From positions 6,791,434 through 6,855,433 of the forward strand of contig NC_092795.1 of assembly GCF_918797505.1 (NCBI RefSeq): DNA of 64,000 bases, given 5' to 3'. How positions within the stretch are numbered: position 1 is the first letter of the stretch; the number at the start of each line of letters is the position of its first letter. A program made the position numbers and the translations under genes. This document shows, in pieces, positions 29,736 through 39,979 of the stretch. Source of the DNA: Bemisia tabaci. Lineage: Eukaryota > Arthropoda > Insecta > Hemiptera > Aleyrodidae. The notes under the pieces are model-generated. The model was not told the DNA's origin and ran no database searches. It saw nothing but the letters and a program-made list of their open reading frames with translations.

Positions 29736-30967
29736 ACTCGGAACGCAGATGGTCGGTCTATATGTCTCTTTTTACAGTTCTCTGATTGGGAGCCGTTATT
29801 TTTTTTTTTTTCTTTTTTTTTTTTTCTTTCTTTTTTTTAATGTACATTTTGAGAGTTTAAAGCTGGACAAACTTTTACCATCGTAAAAATGAGCATCCTC
29901 ATTTGGTCTAACAAGTGGGCATGTTTATTCCGAAAGGAACCAGAGATGGGTGGGAATGAAGGAGTGCGCTCGTTAGTTATAGGGCCGTAAGTATGAATGG
30001 AACTATAAAGCGACAGTGACGTCAGCGGCAACAACAACGAGCTACGTGGTTTTTAACTAATGAGCGCTGTCTACAACGCTCTTGTCCTATGTCCACGGCT
30101 CATGAGTTAGCATACAGTTGGCGCTTAGTTTCGTTTGGTAGAATGTGAAATCCCACTTCTACATTTTTTCTTGTGCAGATCAAATGAGCACACCCCATTT
30201 TTCCCACACGTCTCTAGTTCCTTTTAGCACGAATAAGTCCAAGTAAAAGGTGAGGTAACCCTGAAACGGTGTCGAATCTCAATTTTATACCTCCCCCATT
30301 TCTCCATCATCCTGTTCCGCGGAATTGCCAGCGAACATTCAAGAGGAAAATGACAGCCTTTTATCAAAAACTTAGATTAAACTTGATTTAGACTCTGACG
30401 ATCGGCTTGACTCGAGCAGTCATTTTCTAGAATCGTCATTGTTATCTTTTAATTGATCTTTGTGATTATTATTGGAAAGTTCTCGGGCGCGGCTCTGGAA
30501 TCGCAGTCGGGAAGTTGCAAGGAACTCAGCTGTGAGAAAATAAAGAACTTATTCAAATCTGGAACAAAAGTGTCCGGAAAGTTTTTAAGTTGACACAGGG
30601 GGTATTTTCGGCAAGCGGCGAAATTATCTTTCGGAGGCGGTGAAAAGCCATCAGAGGAGCGAGAACAGCTGCCGAGAAATTTGTTTTGATTTATATTCTC
30701 GAGGCATCGCGTCGCCACGTTTAATCCAGCGCCTATGAAAAGAAGTTGGAGAAAGTGAAAAATCGTAAGGAGAAAATAGGAAAACACTCAGTAAAGAAAA
30801 GTAACCGACATTTTGTGTTAATATGGGAAGTAGAACACAAAGTAAACTAAACGCGCGGTTAGTATCCTTGGTAGTTATTCTCTGGGTTACACTGACCACA
30901 GCTTTGGATTGACTAAAAAATTTGCGATTTCGATAAATGCCAGGCCCAAACAGCCGGGTTCGAACCT
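29736..30967. other. Anonymous stretch with T/C-rich tract
   Basis: A T-rich tract with interspersed C lies at about 29799-29839. Minus-strand frames of 112 and 132 codons (30449-31049) overlap each other in different frames and show no family signature. No gene called. Confidence 0.4.
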
Positions 30968-31240
30968 GCAGGCCGATTATTGAAACTGATAGACAAAGCG
31001 ATAGACAAAGAAGACATGGGGAGTATAGAGCGATCCTATTGGTTGACATGGTTGGTTCTTATACACTAAGGAAAAAATTGATGGACTAACTGTCGGGTCT
31101 TTGGTGGGTTGCCGTTAGTTAGTCCATTACCTACCTCCTATGTCCATTGCCACCACCCGCTTCCACCAATAGGATCCCTCCAAATCCCGTTTGTCGTTTT
31201 TGTCTATAGCTTTGTCTATCAGTTTCAATAATCGGCCTGC
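30968..31240. repeat. RF-F foldback MITE
   Basis: Left GCAGGCCGATTATTGAAACT then GATAGACAAAGCGATAGAC, right TCTATCAGTTTCAATAATCG then GCCTGC. An inner inverted pair GCGATCCTATTGG/CCAATAGGATC. 273 bp. Complete relative at 38734-39010, partial ones at 13232, 42396 and 53745. Confidence 0.8.
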
Positions 31241-31275
31241 TGGATCGTATTGTAGATATTCCAGTGCCAGTATAG

Positions 31276-31660
31276 TCCAAAAAGAGGATAAGTAAAGATA
31301 AGGAGGAAGAGGAATAGGGGGAAAAGGGAGAAAAGGAGTGGAGACTGTGGAAGAGAAAGGATAGGAAAGAAAGGTGGAAAGTAGGTAAAAAGGCTGCGGA
31401 GAAGGGGAAGAGAAGGAGAAGAGGGAGAGGAAGAGAGACAAAGTAACAGGTGGAGAATAAGAGGAATAGATGGAGAGAAAGATGAATAGGTGGAGAGAAA
31501 GAGGAATAGGTGGAGGAGAGGAGGATTTTTGGAAAGTGAAGAAGGAAGAGAGGGAGAATAAGAAGAAAGGAAGAAAAGGAGATAATGAGGAGGAAAAGGA
31601 AGAGGAGGAGAAGGAGAGGATCGGATAGGAAACGGAGGGCAGGAAGAGGACGGTAATAAA
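31276..31660. repeat. Purine-rich (GGA/GAA) low-complexity tract
   Basis: The plus strand is almost purely purine for about 380 bp, with loose tandem units such as AGGTGGAGAGAAAGAGGAAT. Long minus-strand frames (180-188 codons) arise because the complement has few stops. They are Ser/Phe/Leu/Pro-rich and not believable genes. Confidence 0.85.
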
Positions 31661-31704
31661 GAAGATCATCCAGGAATAATGTCACGACCAACAGCACTAA
31701 CGCA

Positions 31705-31956
31705 CTGCCGTGCTACGGAAAAACGCCGTATAAGCATTCGAATGTTGCCAACTCTCCTTTCAGAAAATATTTATTTTTGAAGACAATTATGTATATTTTC
31801 TCTTGAAATTTACAAACGTTTCAGATCAAAATATGAACGAGAATCGTAGAAAAATTGAAAGAAAAATATCCGAAATTTTCCAGAAAATTCGCGATTCGTC
31901 AAAAGGGATCTGGCAACGTCTTGAGGCTCATACGGCGTTCTTCCTCAGCACTTCAG
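31705..31956. mobile_element. RF-A MITE with 4-bp TSD CGCA
   Basis: Left CTGCCGTGCTACGGAAAAAC and right TACGGCGTTCTTCCTCAGCA then CTTCAG. CGCA at 31701-31704 and 31957-31960 is exact. 252 bp. Confidence 0.85.
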
Positions 31957-31980
31957 CGCACCCGTATTTCATGGCGGTAA

Positions 31981-32720
31981 ATCTTAGATTTTGTTGTTCT
32001 TTATTTATAATTAGAATTTCCTTATTGCCTGCGTTACAATTGTTTTGGACGTGAGGAAACGGAACTGAACAAAATGAACTATTTTTTTGCAAAAAAAAAT
32101 ACTCATTTAAAAAACATGTAAATAAGAAAAAAAAGAAAGAAGCCACATTGGTTTATACGCGCTACACTTTAATTTGATTTTCGAGGTGCATTTAATAGTT
32201 AATTTACAAAAAATAACACTGCTAAAAATCAACACTGCTTGCAATGTCAATTCGAATCTTGTTCGCTTCACCAGAGCAAGAAGATCCAATTCAGTCTGGA
32301 GGTAAGAAAGCGCCGCCTTAAAAGTCCCTTCAATTTCGCGTGATACAATTTGCGTGCCGATACGTTTGAATAGTTGTATCACTCGATATGGTACCGTATG
32401 CTGGGCCCAATTGAAGGCGCAACGCTTGGTCGGACCTATGAGCTACGCATCGAATCTGTACCGTCTGTACGTTGTTAATCTACACTACCGAGCTAAGGAA
32501 TAGCACCGTATGAGCATTCGAACGTTGCCAAATTTCTCCTCTTTAAAATTACATTCAGGAAGGATGCTAAGCATATTTTTCTTTGAAATTTTAAGATATT
32601 TTACATTAAATTGTGAACATACTTGTCCGAAGAATTAGAAGAAAAATATTTACAACTCTCTTGATAATGTCGTATTTTATCAAAGAATCTTAGATTTTGG
32701 TGTTTTGAATTTATAATTAC
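31981..32720. repeat. Duplicated module copy 2 with flanking direct repeats
   Basis: About 670 bp matching 22822-23512. It is flanked by an imperfect direct repeat of about 34 bp: AATCTTAGATTTTGTTGTTC (31981) and AATCTTAGATTTTGGTGTTT (32687), each followed by ATTTATAATTA. Its internal RF-A copy (left end 32485) lacks the right terminus, which is cut at the direct repeat. A 91-codon minus-strand frame is open here but interrupted in copy 1. Confidence 0.7.
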
Positions 32721-33111
32721 GGCTACGAGACTTCTCTATCCGATTTGAGAAGAGAGCGAGAGAGAGTGAATTAGCTCCAAGTGCGGAGATCGGGAAGCAG
32801 TAGAAACTAGAAAGGCGAAGTACTCGGAGCGCACTCTAGCTTGTAAGATGAGGACGAGGATCGCTTCAGCGAGTTCTTGGAGAATTCACGCAAAGCGCCA
32901 ATTTAAAGCTGAGCCAAAATAAGCGGAAGGCGGACGGAATTTTGTTAATTAATTTCGAAGGATTACGCTGACGAGAGTCGAGAGGTGAAATGCACGGCGC
33001 GAGTAACTGTCACTTTGTTTTTCTTTACACTCGCCCTTCCTCCGCCCCCGCAAATAATGCTTCAGGAGACGAGTTATCCTTCATGAGCGCTCGTTTCCGG
33101 AAATTGCCTCA
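32721..33111. other. Anonymous stretch
   Basis: GAGA-type purine run near 32753. No gene or repeat family recognised. Confidence 0.4.
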
Positions 33112-33372
33112 TATGGATTGCATTTTGCAAAAAGGAACCACTAGCATTGCAATGATGCTAAGATTGCGCAACTTCATCTTTTGCAATAAAATTGCGGAAA
33201 TCGTGAAAAACTATGTTTAGATGGTTATTTTTGTCTTAAATTTACATTTTTTAGCGAGTAAAATAGAAACTATTAGTGGATAATCGGGTTTTTCCTTCAA
33301 GACAAAAGAAGTCGCACAATCTTAGCAACATTGCAATGGTAGTGGTTCCTTTTTTCAAAATGCAATCCATAT
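33112..33372. repeat. RF-E-related long foldback
   Basis: Left TATGGATTGCATTTTGCAAA then AAGGAACCACTAGCATTGCA and right CAATGGTAGTGGTTCCTTTT then CAAAATGCAATCCATA. Arms extend about 60 bp including CTAAGATTG/CAATCTTAG. The terminal words place it near RF-E, but the body is different. Confidence 0.7.
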
Positions 33373-33420
33373 AATCTATCTGGAGTAACCCAACTTATTA
33401 ACCAGTAGACTTGCACCATA

Positions 33421-33680
33421 CTGCCGTGTTCAGGAAAAACGCCGTAAGAGCCTTCAGGCGTTGCCAAATTTCCTTTGGTAAATCACGAATTTTCAGGAAT
33501 ATTTTTGAACATTTCTCTTTTGATTTTTCAGGAAATTCCCTGCGTAATTTGATTTGAATAGTCCAGAAATTTCAAGGAAAAATATTGATGACTTTTCTAT
33601 GAAATAAACATTATATCGCAGGCAATTTGGCAACTCTCGAATGTTGAAGCGAATGAAGGCGTTTTTCCTTAGCGCGGCAG
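33421..33680. mobile_element. RF-A MITE with 4-bp TSD CATA
   Basis: Left CTGCCGTGTTCAGGAAAAAC and right GCGTTTTTCCTTAGCGCGGC then AG. CATA at 33417-33420 and 33681-33684 is exact. 260 bp. Confidence 0.85.
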
Positions 33681-34055
33681 CATACCATACCAATCGTTTC
33701 GACCGGATTTAACGAAAATCAGTCTTACACACTTTAAGTTACCTTATCTCCTACTCATGTTTCATGTTTTCAATGCGTCGTTCCCTGTACGAAAGAACGT
33801 AACCCCATTCCGAAGTCGCAATAGTAACTTGAACAATCCGATTTGGTGTGAGAATGTACCAGAACTATTTTTTTCCAAAATTTTGGCGATCTTTGCGTAA
33901 GATCACAGGAAAATTCAGTGAAATTTTAAGAAAGAATCGTCCAATAATTTCCCCGTAAAAACGCAATATGCGAGGGTAAATTTAAAAAAAATTGACATTT
34001 ATTCAGGTTCTTTCGTTAGGGGAACGACGAACAGACAAGCACAAGAAAAAACAAC
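33681..34055. other. Anonymous stretch
   Basis: No gene or repeat family recognised. Confidence 0.4.
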
Positions 34056-34981
34056 CCTGGTAAAAATTGGCGATAGGAGCTGCATTTAAAAAAACCATAG
34101 GAGTTCTTAAAGCCGACTACAGAAGGCTATTGAAAATCATATAGCTGGCTGTAGAAAGCGGAGCAAATCATATAGCCGGGCTTTACGAAGCTATAAAAAA
34201 GTATACAGTCGGGCTATAGTTCCTATCGCCGGGCTTTTATCGCCATTGGCTATAAAAGGCTATAAGAAATTCTGTAGAAATTCGTGTGCTCTGGAAATCA
34301 TTAAGTTTGATACGGAACTACTTTAATATTTACAAAGCACACATTATAGTTTCCTTTAAAACATTTTTTTTATTCATCAATTGAAATGATAATAGTCCAC
34401 ACTGAGTGTGCAAACTTTTCAAAATCATGAGTTGAAAAACGCTGACTCCGCGAGATTAAATATTAGAGCTTAACACACAGCGGAGCGGCGACGCACTGGC
34501 GCCTACAAACCTAACACGGATACTTCACGCATTGCGCAATGCGTGAAGAATCCATGTTAGGTTTGAAGGCGCCAATGCGCGTTTCGCGCTCTCTGCCCGC
34601 CCGCCGCGCCGTAGCGTGCCACGGCGTCTGAAGCAACTATTTCACACCAGATGTATTGCACAGTATCATGAGAAATTGAGGGCGCTCCAACATATTAAGA
34701 ATGACAGGCATCCTTCAAAAGTACGGAGCTTTCCTCGCAAAATAAATCAAGATACTACGGCACAAAAAGAGAGCGGTGGTCCAAAAACTAACTAAGTCCT
34801 AGTATCCGTATTTCGTAACGTTTAGCATAAAATTAATCGTCTGGCTGTTGCTTCATCGCCATCGGCTGTAAAAGGCTAAAAGAAATTGTACAGCCGGCTA
34901 CAGAAGCTATTGGAAATCTTACAGCCAGCTTTAGGTCTATGATATTTTGGAACACAGATTCTACTGCCAATTTTTACCAGG
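34056..34981. mobile_element. RF-N element with CCTGGTAAAAATTGGC ends
   Basis: Exact 16-bp-class inverted termini: CCTGGTAAAAATTGGC at the left and GCCAATTTTTACCAGG at the right, 926 bp apart. Subterminal regions on both sides are built from degenerate short repeats of GCTATAGCCGG/GGCTGTA type (34105-34270 and 34838-34935). The centre holds a near-perfect hairpin (34491-34580). No transposase frame is present. The left flank AAAACAAC and right flank AAACACAA do not give a clean TSD. Confidence 0.7.
34491..34580. repeat. Near-perfect 45-bp-arm palindrome inside RF-N
   Basis: Arms GGCGCCTACAAACCTAACAC and GGATACTTCACGCATTGC are mirrored with almost no loop around GCATTGCGCAATGC. A few mismatches lie towards the ends. 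It may be a separate insertion or a structural core of RF-N. Confidence 0.8.
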
Positions 34982-35030
34982 AAACACAACGAAATAAAAT
35001 ATTTGCGAATTTTCCTCTGACTATTACTCC

Positions 35031-35167
35031 ATTTGGACGTATTTCTGCCAAACGGGACTATATGCATGGCGAAGGAGAAATGAGCCCTGAGGCCCATAAG
35101 AATATGTGCATAACAGGGCTCACATCATAATGCACATAGTTCCGTTTGATATAAATACATCCATTTG
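35031..35167. repeat. RF-G foldback MITE
   Basis: ATTTGGACGTATTTCTGCCA then AACGGGACTATATGCAT at the left, ATGCACATAGTTCCGTTTGA at the right. The central GAGCCCTGAGG/CAGGGCTC is conserved. Confidence 0.75.
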
Positions 35168-35279
35168 ATCCCGAGGAGGGCTACAGAAAAACTAGAAAGA
35201 TGAGACACGGAAAATCTCTACGATACAACTTAAAAGGTGCTGAATGGGACCACCTCAAAGTTTACAAATAAGAAGCCCC

Positions 35280-35525
35280 GTGCCGTGCAAGGTAGAAATT
35301 CTGTAAGAGCATTCGAATTTTTCCAAATTTCCGATTAGAAAATATTTATTTTTGAAGAAAGTTACGAATATTTTACCCTGAAATTTTCAAACTTTTTAGA
35401 TCGAATTTCAAACAAAATCCTCTAAAAAATTAGAAGAAAAGCATGCACAAAATCCCCTGAAAATTCGTGATTTGTCAAGGGAAATTTGGCAACGCTCTAT
35501 ACGGCGTTTTTCCTTAACACAGCAG
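35280..35525. repeat. RF-A copy, degraded termini
   Basis: GTGCCGTGCAAGGTAGAAAT then GAGCATTCGAAT at the left and ATACGGCGTTTTTCCTTAAC then ACAGCAG at the right. A deletion has shortened the right arm (GGCAACGCTCTATACGGCG). No matching TSD. Confidence 0.7.
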
Positions 35526-36396
35526 AATAGATCTCTCCCTAGCCCTTCGGGCCGGTCCAATCCTGCGAGATGGAACAGAGGATGAAAAAGAAGTAGAAAA
35601 AGAAGCAAGAAGAGACGTAGGAGTAGAGGCACGAGAAAACGAGAAAGTGAGGGAGGATGAGGATGAAGCCCAAAAAAAAAAAAGAAACTAAATGAATGAA
35701 TAGAAGAATCTGAGTAAACGGATAATCGGCGGGTACGAGTGGTTTACAAACGAGGTAATGAACACAGAGCGGACCGGACACTACCCTGGATCTTTATTAG
35801 AACGAACGAGGGTGAGACTGACAATGAGTGCACGGAGTTGTGTGTGTTTTCGCGGCGGTCTTCGGGCGCCCGACAAATTGCAGCAGCGAACAATGAAGGA
35901 GTAACATAGACCAGGCGCGCGTGATTCCATGCCCGGAATGCATATCGAGTAATGCATGCATCGTCGAGTATTTCCGCTTCCAATTACGTTCGCGCTTGTT
36001 CCGCTTTCCGAGTTGCAGATTTTTCCAACGGTCGCCCAGATTCCGACGATAGAAGTGCCTTTCAGAATTTTCCCACAGTTTCCCGGCCCCGCATCGCTTT
36101 TAAAATTGGACCTATTTATGCTCAAAGAAACCATGTAAAAATGATTCGAATACAAAGGGATTATGAGGCCTGCAAACCCTATGCACGTATGTCTTTTTTG
36201 ATTCAATGCGTTTGGGCGCGGTCCCTTTCAACGTACGTCCAGATTTAATCCTCCTGCATCTTTCGACCTGAAATGATCGGATACTTGAGGTTTGGATCCG
36301 TCAAAAACTCGGCATTTCAATTCGAAAGAATTCTCTGAATCCCGATCTGCGATACTGCTTTGGTACAGCCGAGAGCAACCCCACGCTGCGAAATTT
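35526..36396. other. Anonymous stretch with AG-rich segment
   Basis: 35575-35690 is A/G-rich. Frames up to 141 codons on either strand (35781-36248) overlap one another and lack signatures. No gene called. Confidence 0.4.
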
Positions 36397-36968
36397 CACG
36401 TGCTAAGGAAAAACGCCGTATGAAAATTCGACAGTTGCCGAATTTCCTCCGATAAAATGTTTACTTTCTGTGGAATGTTAGAAATATTTTCTCTTGGAAT
36501 TTTCAGCTCATCTAGACGTGATACTTAATAAAATTCCCTGGAAAAAAGGAGGAAAAATATTCACAGAATAGAGACTTTTGCAGGTATCTGAAATTTGATG
36601 AATTTCGTGTTAAAGTGGATACTGCTGAGTGAACTGAACACGAGGATACCCTTGGTTCATGAGTTGGACCATTATTGGAAAAGATATGACAAAATTATCT
36701 AATCTGCTAAAATATGTAAATAAATGGGAAATGCCGCCAGATGACGTCACTAGGCGGTGCATTTTCTCACTTTTAAATCTATTTTTATACTGTATCCCGT
36801 ATCAGAAAAAAATTATGAAAAATACTGTGAAATCAGCGTTTTAAGAACTTTCAGATGAAGGAATAAAAAATGTCCATTTAAATTCTTCATTGCCTGAAAA
36901 TTCGTATTTTTAATGAAGAAACTGGGCAATGTCTGAAGGCTCATGCGCGCTCTTCCTCAGCACAGCGG
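36397..36968. repeat. RF-A copy split by RF-U
   Basis: The left arm CACGTGCTAAGGAAAAACGC then CGTATGAAAATTCG, interior up to about 36575. The right arm AATGTCTGAAGGCTCATGCG then CTCTTCCTCAGCACAGC ends near 36968. The intervening 36640-36860 segment is RF-U. Confidence 0.6.
36640..36860. repeat. RF-U repeat
   Basis: Shares with 62055-62260, in direct orientation, TAATCTGCTAAAATATGTAA, a GCCGCC-GATGACGTCAC-AGGCGG block (imperfect palindrome) and TATCAGAAAAAAATTATGAA. No ORF of note. Confidence 0.65.
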
Positions 36969-36972
36969 ATAT

Positions 36973-37498
36973 AACAAAATTATTTTGAAGAAAAATTATT
37001 GGAATTTTTCCTGAAAGAAAAACTCATTTTTCATCTTTTATCGTCATTCCGGCCGAGGGCTAAGCGATCACTCCTAAGATCACTTCCGAAAACTCGCTCA
37101 TCGTTGACTGAGAGAAGAAGTTGAGGAGTGTCACGCTCGCCGGAAGGAAACGACGAGAGGATGAGACGAAATTCGAGGAAACGATTCGCAAAAAAGGCGG
37201 AAGCAGCGACGGGATTTATGCGCGACGCTTTCGGTGCGAATAAATATCAGGACCGACAAGGGAAACTATTATCGACCCGGTTAAAAATTCCGGGTGCGTT
37301 GCGGAATTATTTCAGGCCGCGCTGCTCCTCCACTCTCCGGAGACTCAATAAAAGCGTGGTTCACGGTGCCTCCATAAATCCTCGCTGCACCCGCCAATAT
37401 TGCATCGGCTACCGCGTAGTATGCAGTTCGCCCCTGACTCATTGCTCTCCAAATGCGTGGTTTCCTTGGACGTCTTACAATGGTTTACTTTTGCACTG
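36973..37498. other. Anonymous GC-rich stretch with a 146-codon frame
   Basis: The frame from 37128 runs into the duplicated segment below and ends inside it. Its product is Arg/Ser-rich at the start with no recognised domain. It is not called as a gene. Confidence 0.35.
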
Positions 37499-37676
37499 CC
37501 ATACTGTGGAAAAACAGCGGGAAAGCTCTAATACGTTCCTATTAGAGAAGCGCTTAGTTGTTTTTTAGGTAGGTGCATTTTTGAGTTCCTCGAAGAAGAT
37601 GAGCCTGCCGTGCTAAGAAAGAACGACGTATGAGCCTTTAGACGTTGCCAAATTTCCTTTGATAATACATGAATTT
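37499..37676. repeat. Tandem duplicate segment, copy 1
   Basis: About 178 bp from TACTGTGGAAAAACAGCGGG to AATACATGAATTT, including an RF-A left arm (CTGCCGTGCTAAGAAAGAAC). Repeated at 37931-38116 with about a dozen differences and a small insertion in copy 2. Confidence 0.8.
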
Positions 37677-37900
37677 CACTAGAAAAAAGCACATTGGATC
37701 TAGAGTCCAGACTCTTAAAAACATCGGCAAGAAAAAGTACTCTTGATTCAATCAGAATCTAGCTTAAATCAAGAACCAAGCCTCTTAATTTAAGCGGATT
37801 TCGTTTGGATTCAAGCAAAAATCCGATTGAATCAAGAGTATTTTTTCTTGTCAATGTTTTCAAGAGTCTGGACTCTAGATCCAATGTGTTTCTTTTCCAA
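37677..37900. mobile_element. RF-C MITE lacking its right terminus
   Basis: CACTAGAAAAAAGCACATTG then GATCTAGAGTCCAGACTC at the left. The body runs to TCTAGATCCAATGTGTTTCT then TTTCC, after which CAGTG is missing. It lies exactly between the two halves of the tandem duplication. Confidence 0.75.
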
Positions 37901-37930
37901 ACAATGTGTTTTTATGTGTTTTTTTTGTTT

Positions 37931-38116
37931 ACTGTGGAAAAACAGCGGGAAAGCTCTAATACGTACGACGTACGTTCGAATTAGAGAAGCGCTTAGTCGT
38001 TTTTTAGGTAGGTGCATTTTTGAGTTCCTCGAAGAAGATGGGCCTGCCGTGCTAAGAAAGGACGACGTATGAGCCTTTAGACGTCGCCAAATTGCCTTTG
38101 ATAATGCATGAATTTA
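37931..38116. repeat. Tandem duplicate segment, copy 2
   Basis: Matches 37499-37676. After CTCTAATACG it carries TACGACGTACGTTCGA in place of TTCCT-type sequence, a small palindromic change. The RF-A left arm is again present and again without a right arm. Confidence 0.8.
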
Positions 38117-38282
38117 CAGGTCAACTTTTTGAATCTTGATTCCATGTGTTTGAAATTTTCTAGTTCGCATTTTTGTTTCAGGTATGCCTCAATATCTCTT
38201 GCTGCATGATAGTCGCAGTGCATCGTGTAAGTCCGTGTTTAGTGCTATTATTTCTATTGTGCAATTAGTAAAAATCACTCAA

Positions 38283-38508
38283 CACTGGTAAAAAACACAT
38301 TGGATCTAGGGCCCAAACTCTTAAAAACATCGACAAGAAAAAGTACTCTTTATTCAATCAGAATCCAGCTTAAATCAAGAACCAAGCCTCTTAATTTAAG
38401 CGGATTTCGTTTTGATTCAAGCAAAAATCCGATTGAATCAAGAGTATTTTTTCTTGTCAATGTTTTCAAGAGTCTGGACTCTAGATCCCATGTGTTTTTT
38501 TTCCAGTG
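38283..38508. mobile_element. RF-C MITE, 2-bp TSD AA
   Basis: CACTGGTAAAAAACACATTG at the left, TTTTTTTTCCAGTG at the right, AA on both flanks. The interior (GATTCAAGCAAAAATCCG) shares a variant with the copy at 37677-37900, so the two are closely related. Confidence 0.85.
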
Positions 38509-38733
38509 AAAAGCAACCACCAACCAAAGATTCCACCGGAATGATCTCTAGGATCTCCATATTTCGTCTCATTCTATTTCATCCGAAACTCTGCTGTTAT
38601 TAATGAGCGACTCGTTTAAATTTGCAGTTTGAAACGCCCGATAGTCTCCTCGGAGAAATACCATTTGCAAAACGGAAATCATGAAACGTTGAAATGTAGT
38701 TACGTTCCTCCGTCTGGAAAACAACGATTGGTT

Positions 38734-39010
38734 CAGCGGGCTGATTATTGAAATTGATAGACAAAGCGATAGACAAAGAAGACATGGGGAGTAAGAAGCG
38801 ATCCCATTGGTCGAAACCGGTGGCCGTTGCAGACTAAGAGGGGAAATGATAGACTAACTGTCGGGTCTCTTGTCGGTTGCCGTTTGTTAGTCTATTACCT
38901 ATCTCCTTTGTCCATTACAACCACCCGCTTCCACCAATAGGATCTCTGCAAATCCTTTTTGTCTTCTTTGTCTATAGCTTTGTCTATCAATTTCAATAAT
39001 CGGTCCGCTG
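38734..39010. repeat. RF-F foldback MITE, complete
   Basis: CAGCGGGCTGATTATTGAAA then TTGATAGACAAAGCGATAG at the left and TTTGTCTATCAATTTCAATA then ATCGGTCCGCTG at the right. 277 bp. The inner ATAGGATC pair is conserved. Confidence 0.8.
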
Positions 39011-39294
39011 GTCTGATGCGATCGTGGACGTTTTGCGAGCCGCGGTTTGCGTGTGCAATATGTGCGTCCTTTAGAGCCCCTATTTACCCGCGACGATGGG
39101 TTTTCAAGCCCAGCGCCACTCTGCCGTTGAAAAACCACGCAACGTCGATGAACGTCGCATGTAAATTCGCGGTTTTTGCCTCGCTGCCCCGTTTGCTTCG
39201 ATCGATCACACAGAAGATGTGAGCCACACTCTGTCATTTAAACGCTGCAACTGCAACTAATAATTACTCGAGCAATTCGTCGCTCTTCTGACGC

Positions 39295-39387
39295 AAGGGC
39301 TCGTCTCGAAATCTTCGTGAGCCCTGTTTTACATATGAGCTCATGCTTTCGGGGGCTCATGCGGAACTCGAGATACGCGCTTTTACC
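39295..39387. repeat. RF-Y short foldback
   Basis: AAGGGCTCGTCTCGAAATCT then TCGTGAGCCC and GGGCTCATGCGGAACTCGAG then ATACGCGCTTTT form about 35-bp arms. Related right-arm words at 45170-45242. Confidence 0.6.
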
Positions 39388-39477
39388 AGTGGAGCGAGCA
39401 AAGTCTGCCGACAGTGTTGTCGGATTGATCGGAGAATGATAATTGAAACGTCATTAACAGAAGCGATCTATCCCGTC

Positions 39478-39725
39478 GATGCTGAGGAAAAACGCAGTAT
39501 GAACTTTCGGATGTTTCCAAATTGCCTCAGATAAAAATATGATTTCGGAAGAGGTTATGCATACGTTTTACCTTGAAGTGTCGAGATATTTTAGATTACA
39601 TTGCGATCAAATCGTCAGAAAAATTGAAAGGAGAATATTCAAAACTTTCCTATTAGATTCGTCTTTTGGAGAGGAAATGTGGTACTGCTTCAAGGTTCAC
39701 ACGGCGTTTTCCCTTACCACGGTAG
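39478..39725. repeat. RF-A copy, left end degraded
   Basis: GATGCTGAGGAAAAACGCAG then TATGAACTTTCGG at the left and CACGGCGTTTTCCCTTACCA then CGGTAG at the right. CATT follows the right end without a match at the left. Confidence 0.7.
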
Positions 39726-39758
39726 CATTCCGATTCCGAGGGATATTTTTGATAAGCA

Positions 39759-39760
<2 letters not shown>

Positions 39761-39804
<44 letters not shown>
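39761..39804. repeat. 44-T homopolymer
   Basis: Uninterrupted T at 39761-39804. It may be a poly(A) tail of a minus-strand retro-insertion or an assembly-sensitive homopolymer. No recognisable element abuts it. Confidence 0.9.
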
Positions 39805-39807
<3 letters not shown>

Positions 39808-39979
39808 GGGCGTAACCGCCACTCTTTATTGGTCGGAACGATAAGCACATATGTATCAAAGCCAATGGGCTCTTGGTCTACGTTTCTTGACAATGATTCG
39901 AATTGCAGGTTGATCCGTTTTTCTTATTAGTGGTGTCGATAATTGATAAATCGACGCAGCTGTGGAAACAACTCAGATG
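39805..39979. other. Short anonymous interval
   Basis: Nothing recognisable between the T run and the next RF-A relic. Confidence 0.4.

Noticed and set aside
29799..29840. Poly(A)-like tail for the LINE fragment at 29448-29735
   Set aside because: The fragment is on the minus strand with its 3' end at 29448, so a tail would lie below 29448, not above 29735.
30940..30985. GGGTTCGAACCTGC, resembling a tRNA B box
   Set aside because: No A box, no cloverleaf stems and no anticodon arm at the expected distance upstream. It sits at the edge of RF-F.
31127..31697. Two overlapping minus-strand open frames of 180-188 codons
   Set aside because: They lie on the complement of a polypurine tract, so stops are rare by composition. 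The products are Ser/Phe/Leu/Pro low-complexity and overlap each other in different frames.
37128..37568. 146-codon plus-strand frame
   Set aside because: No domain is recognisable, the start is Arg-rich GC sequence, and the 3' part runs into the tandem-duplicated segment whose second copy does not preserve the frame.
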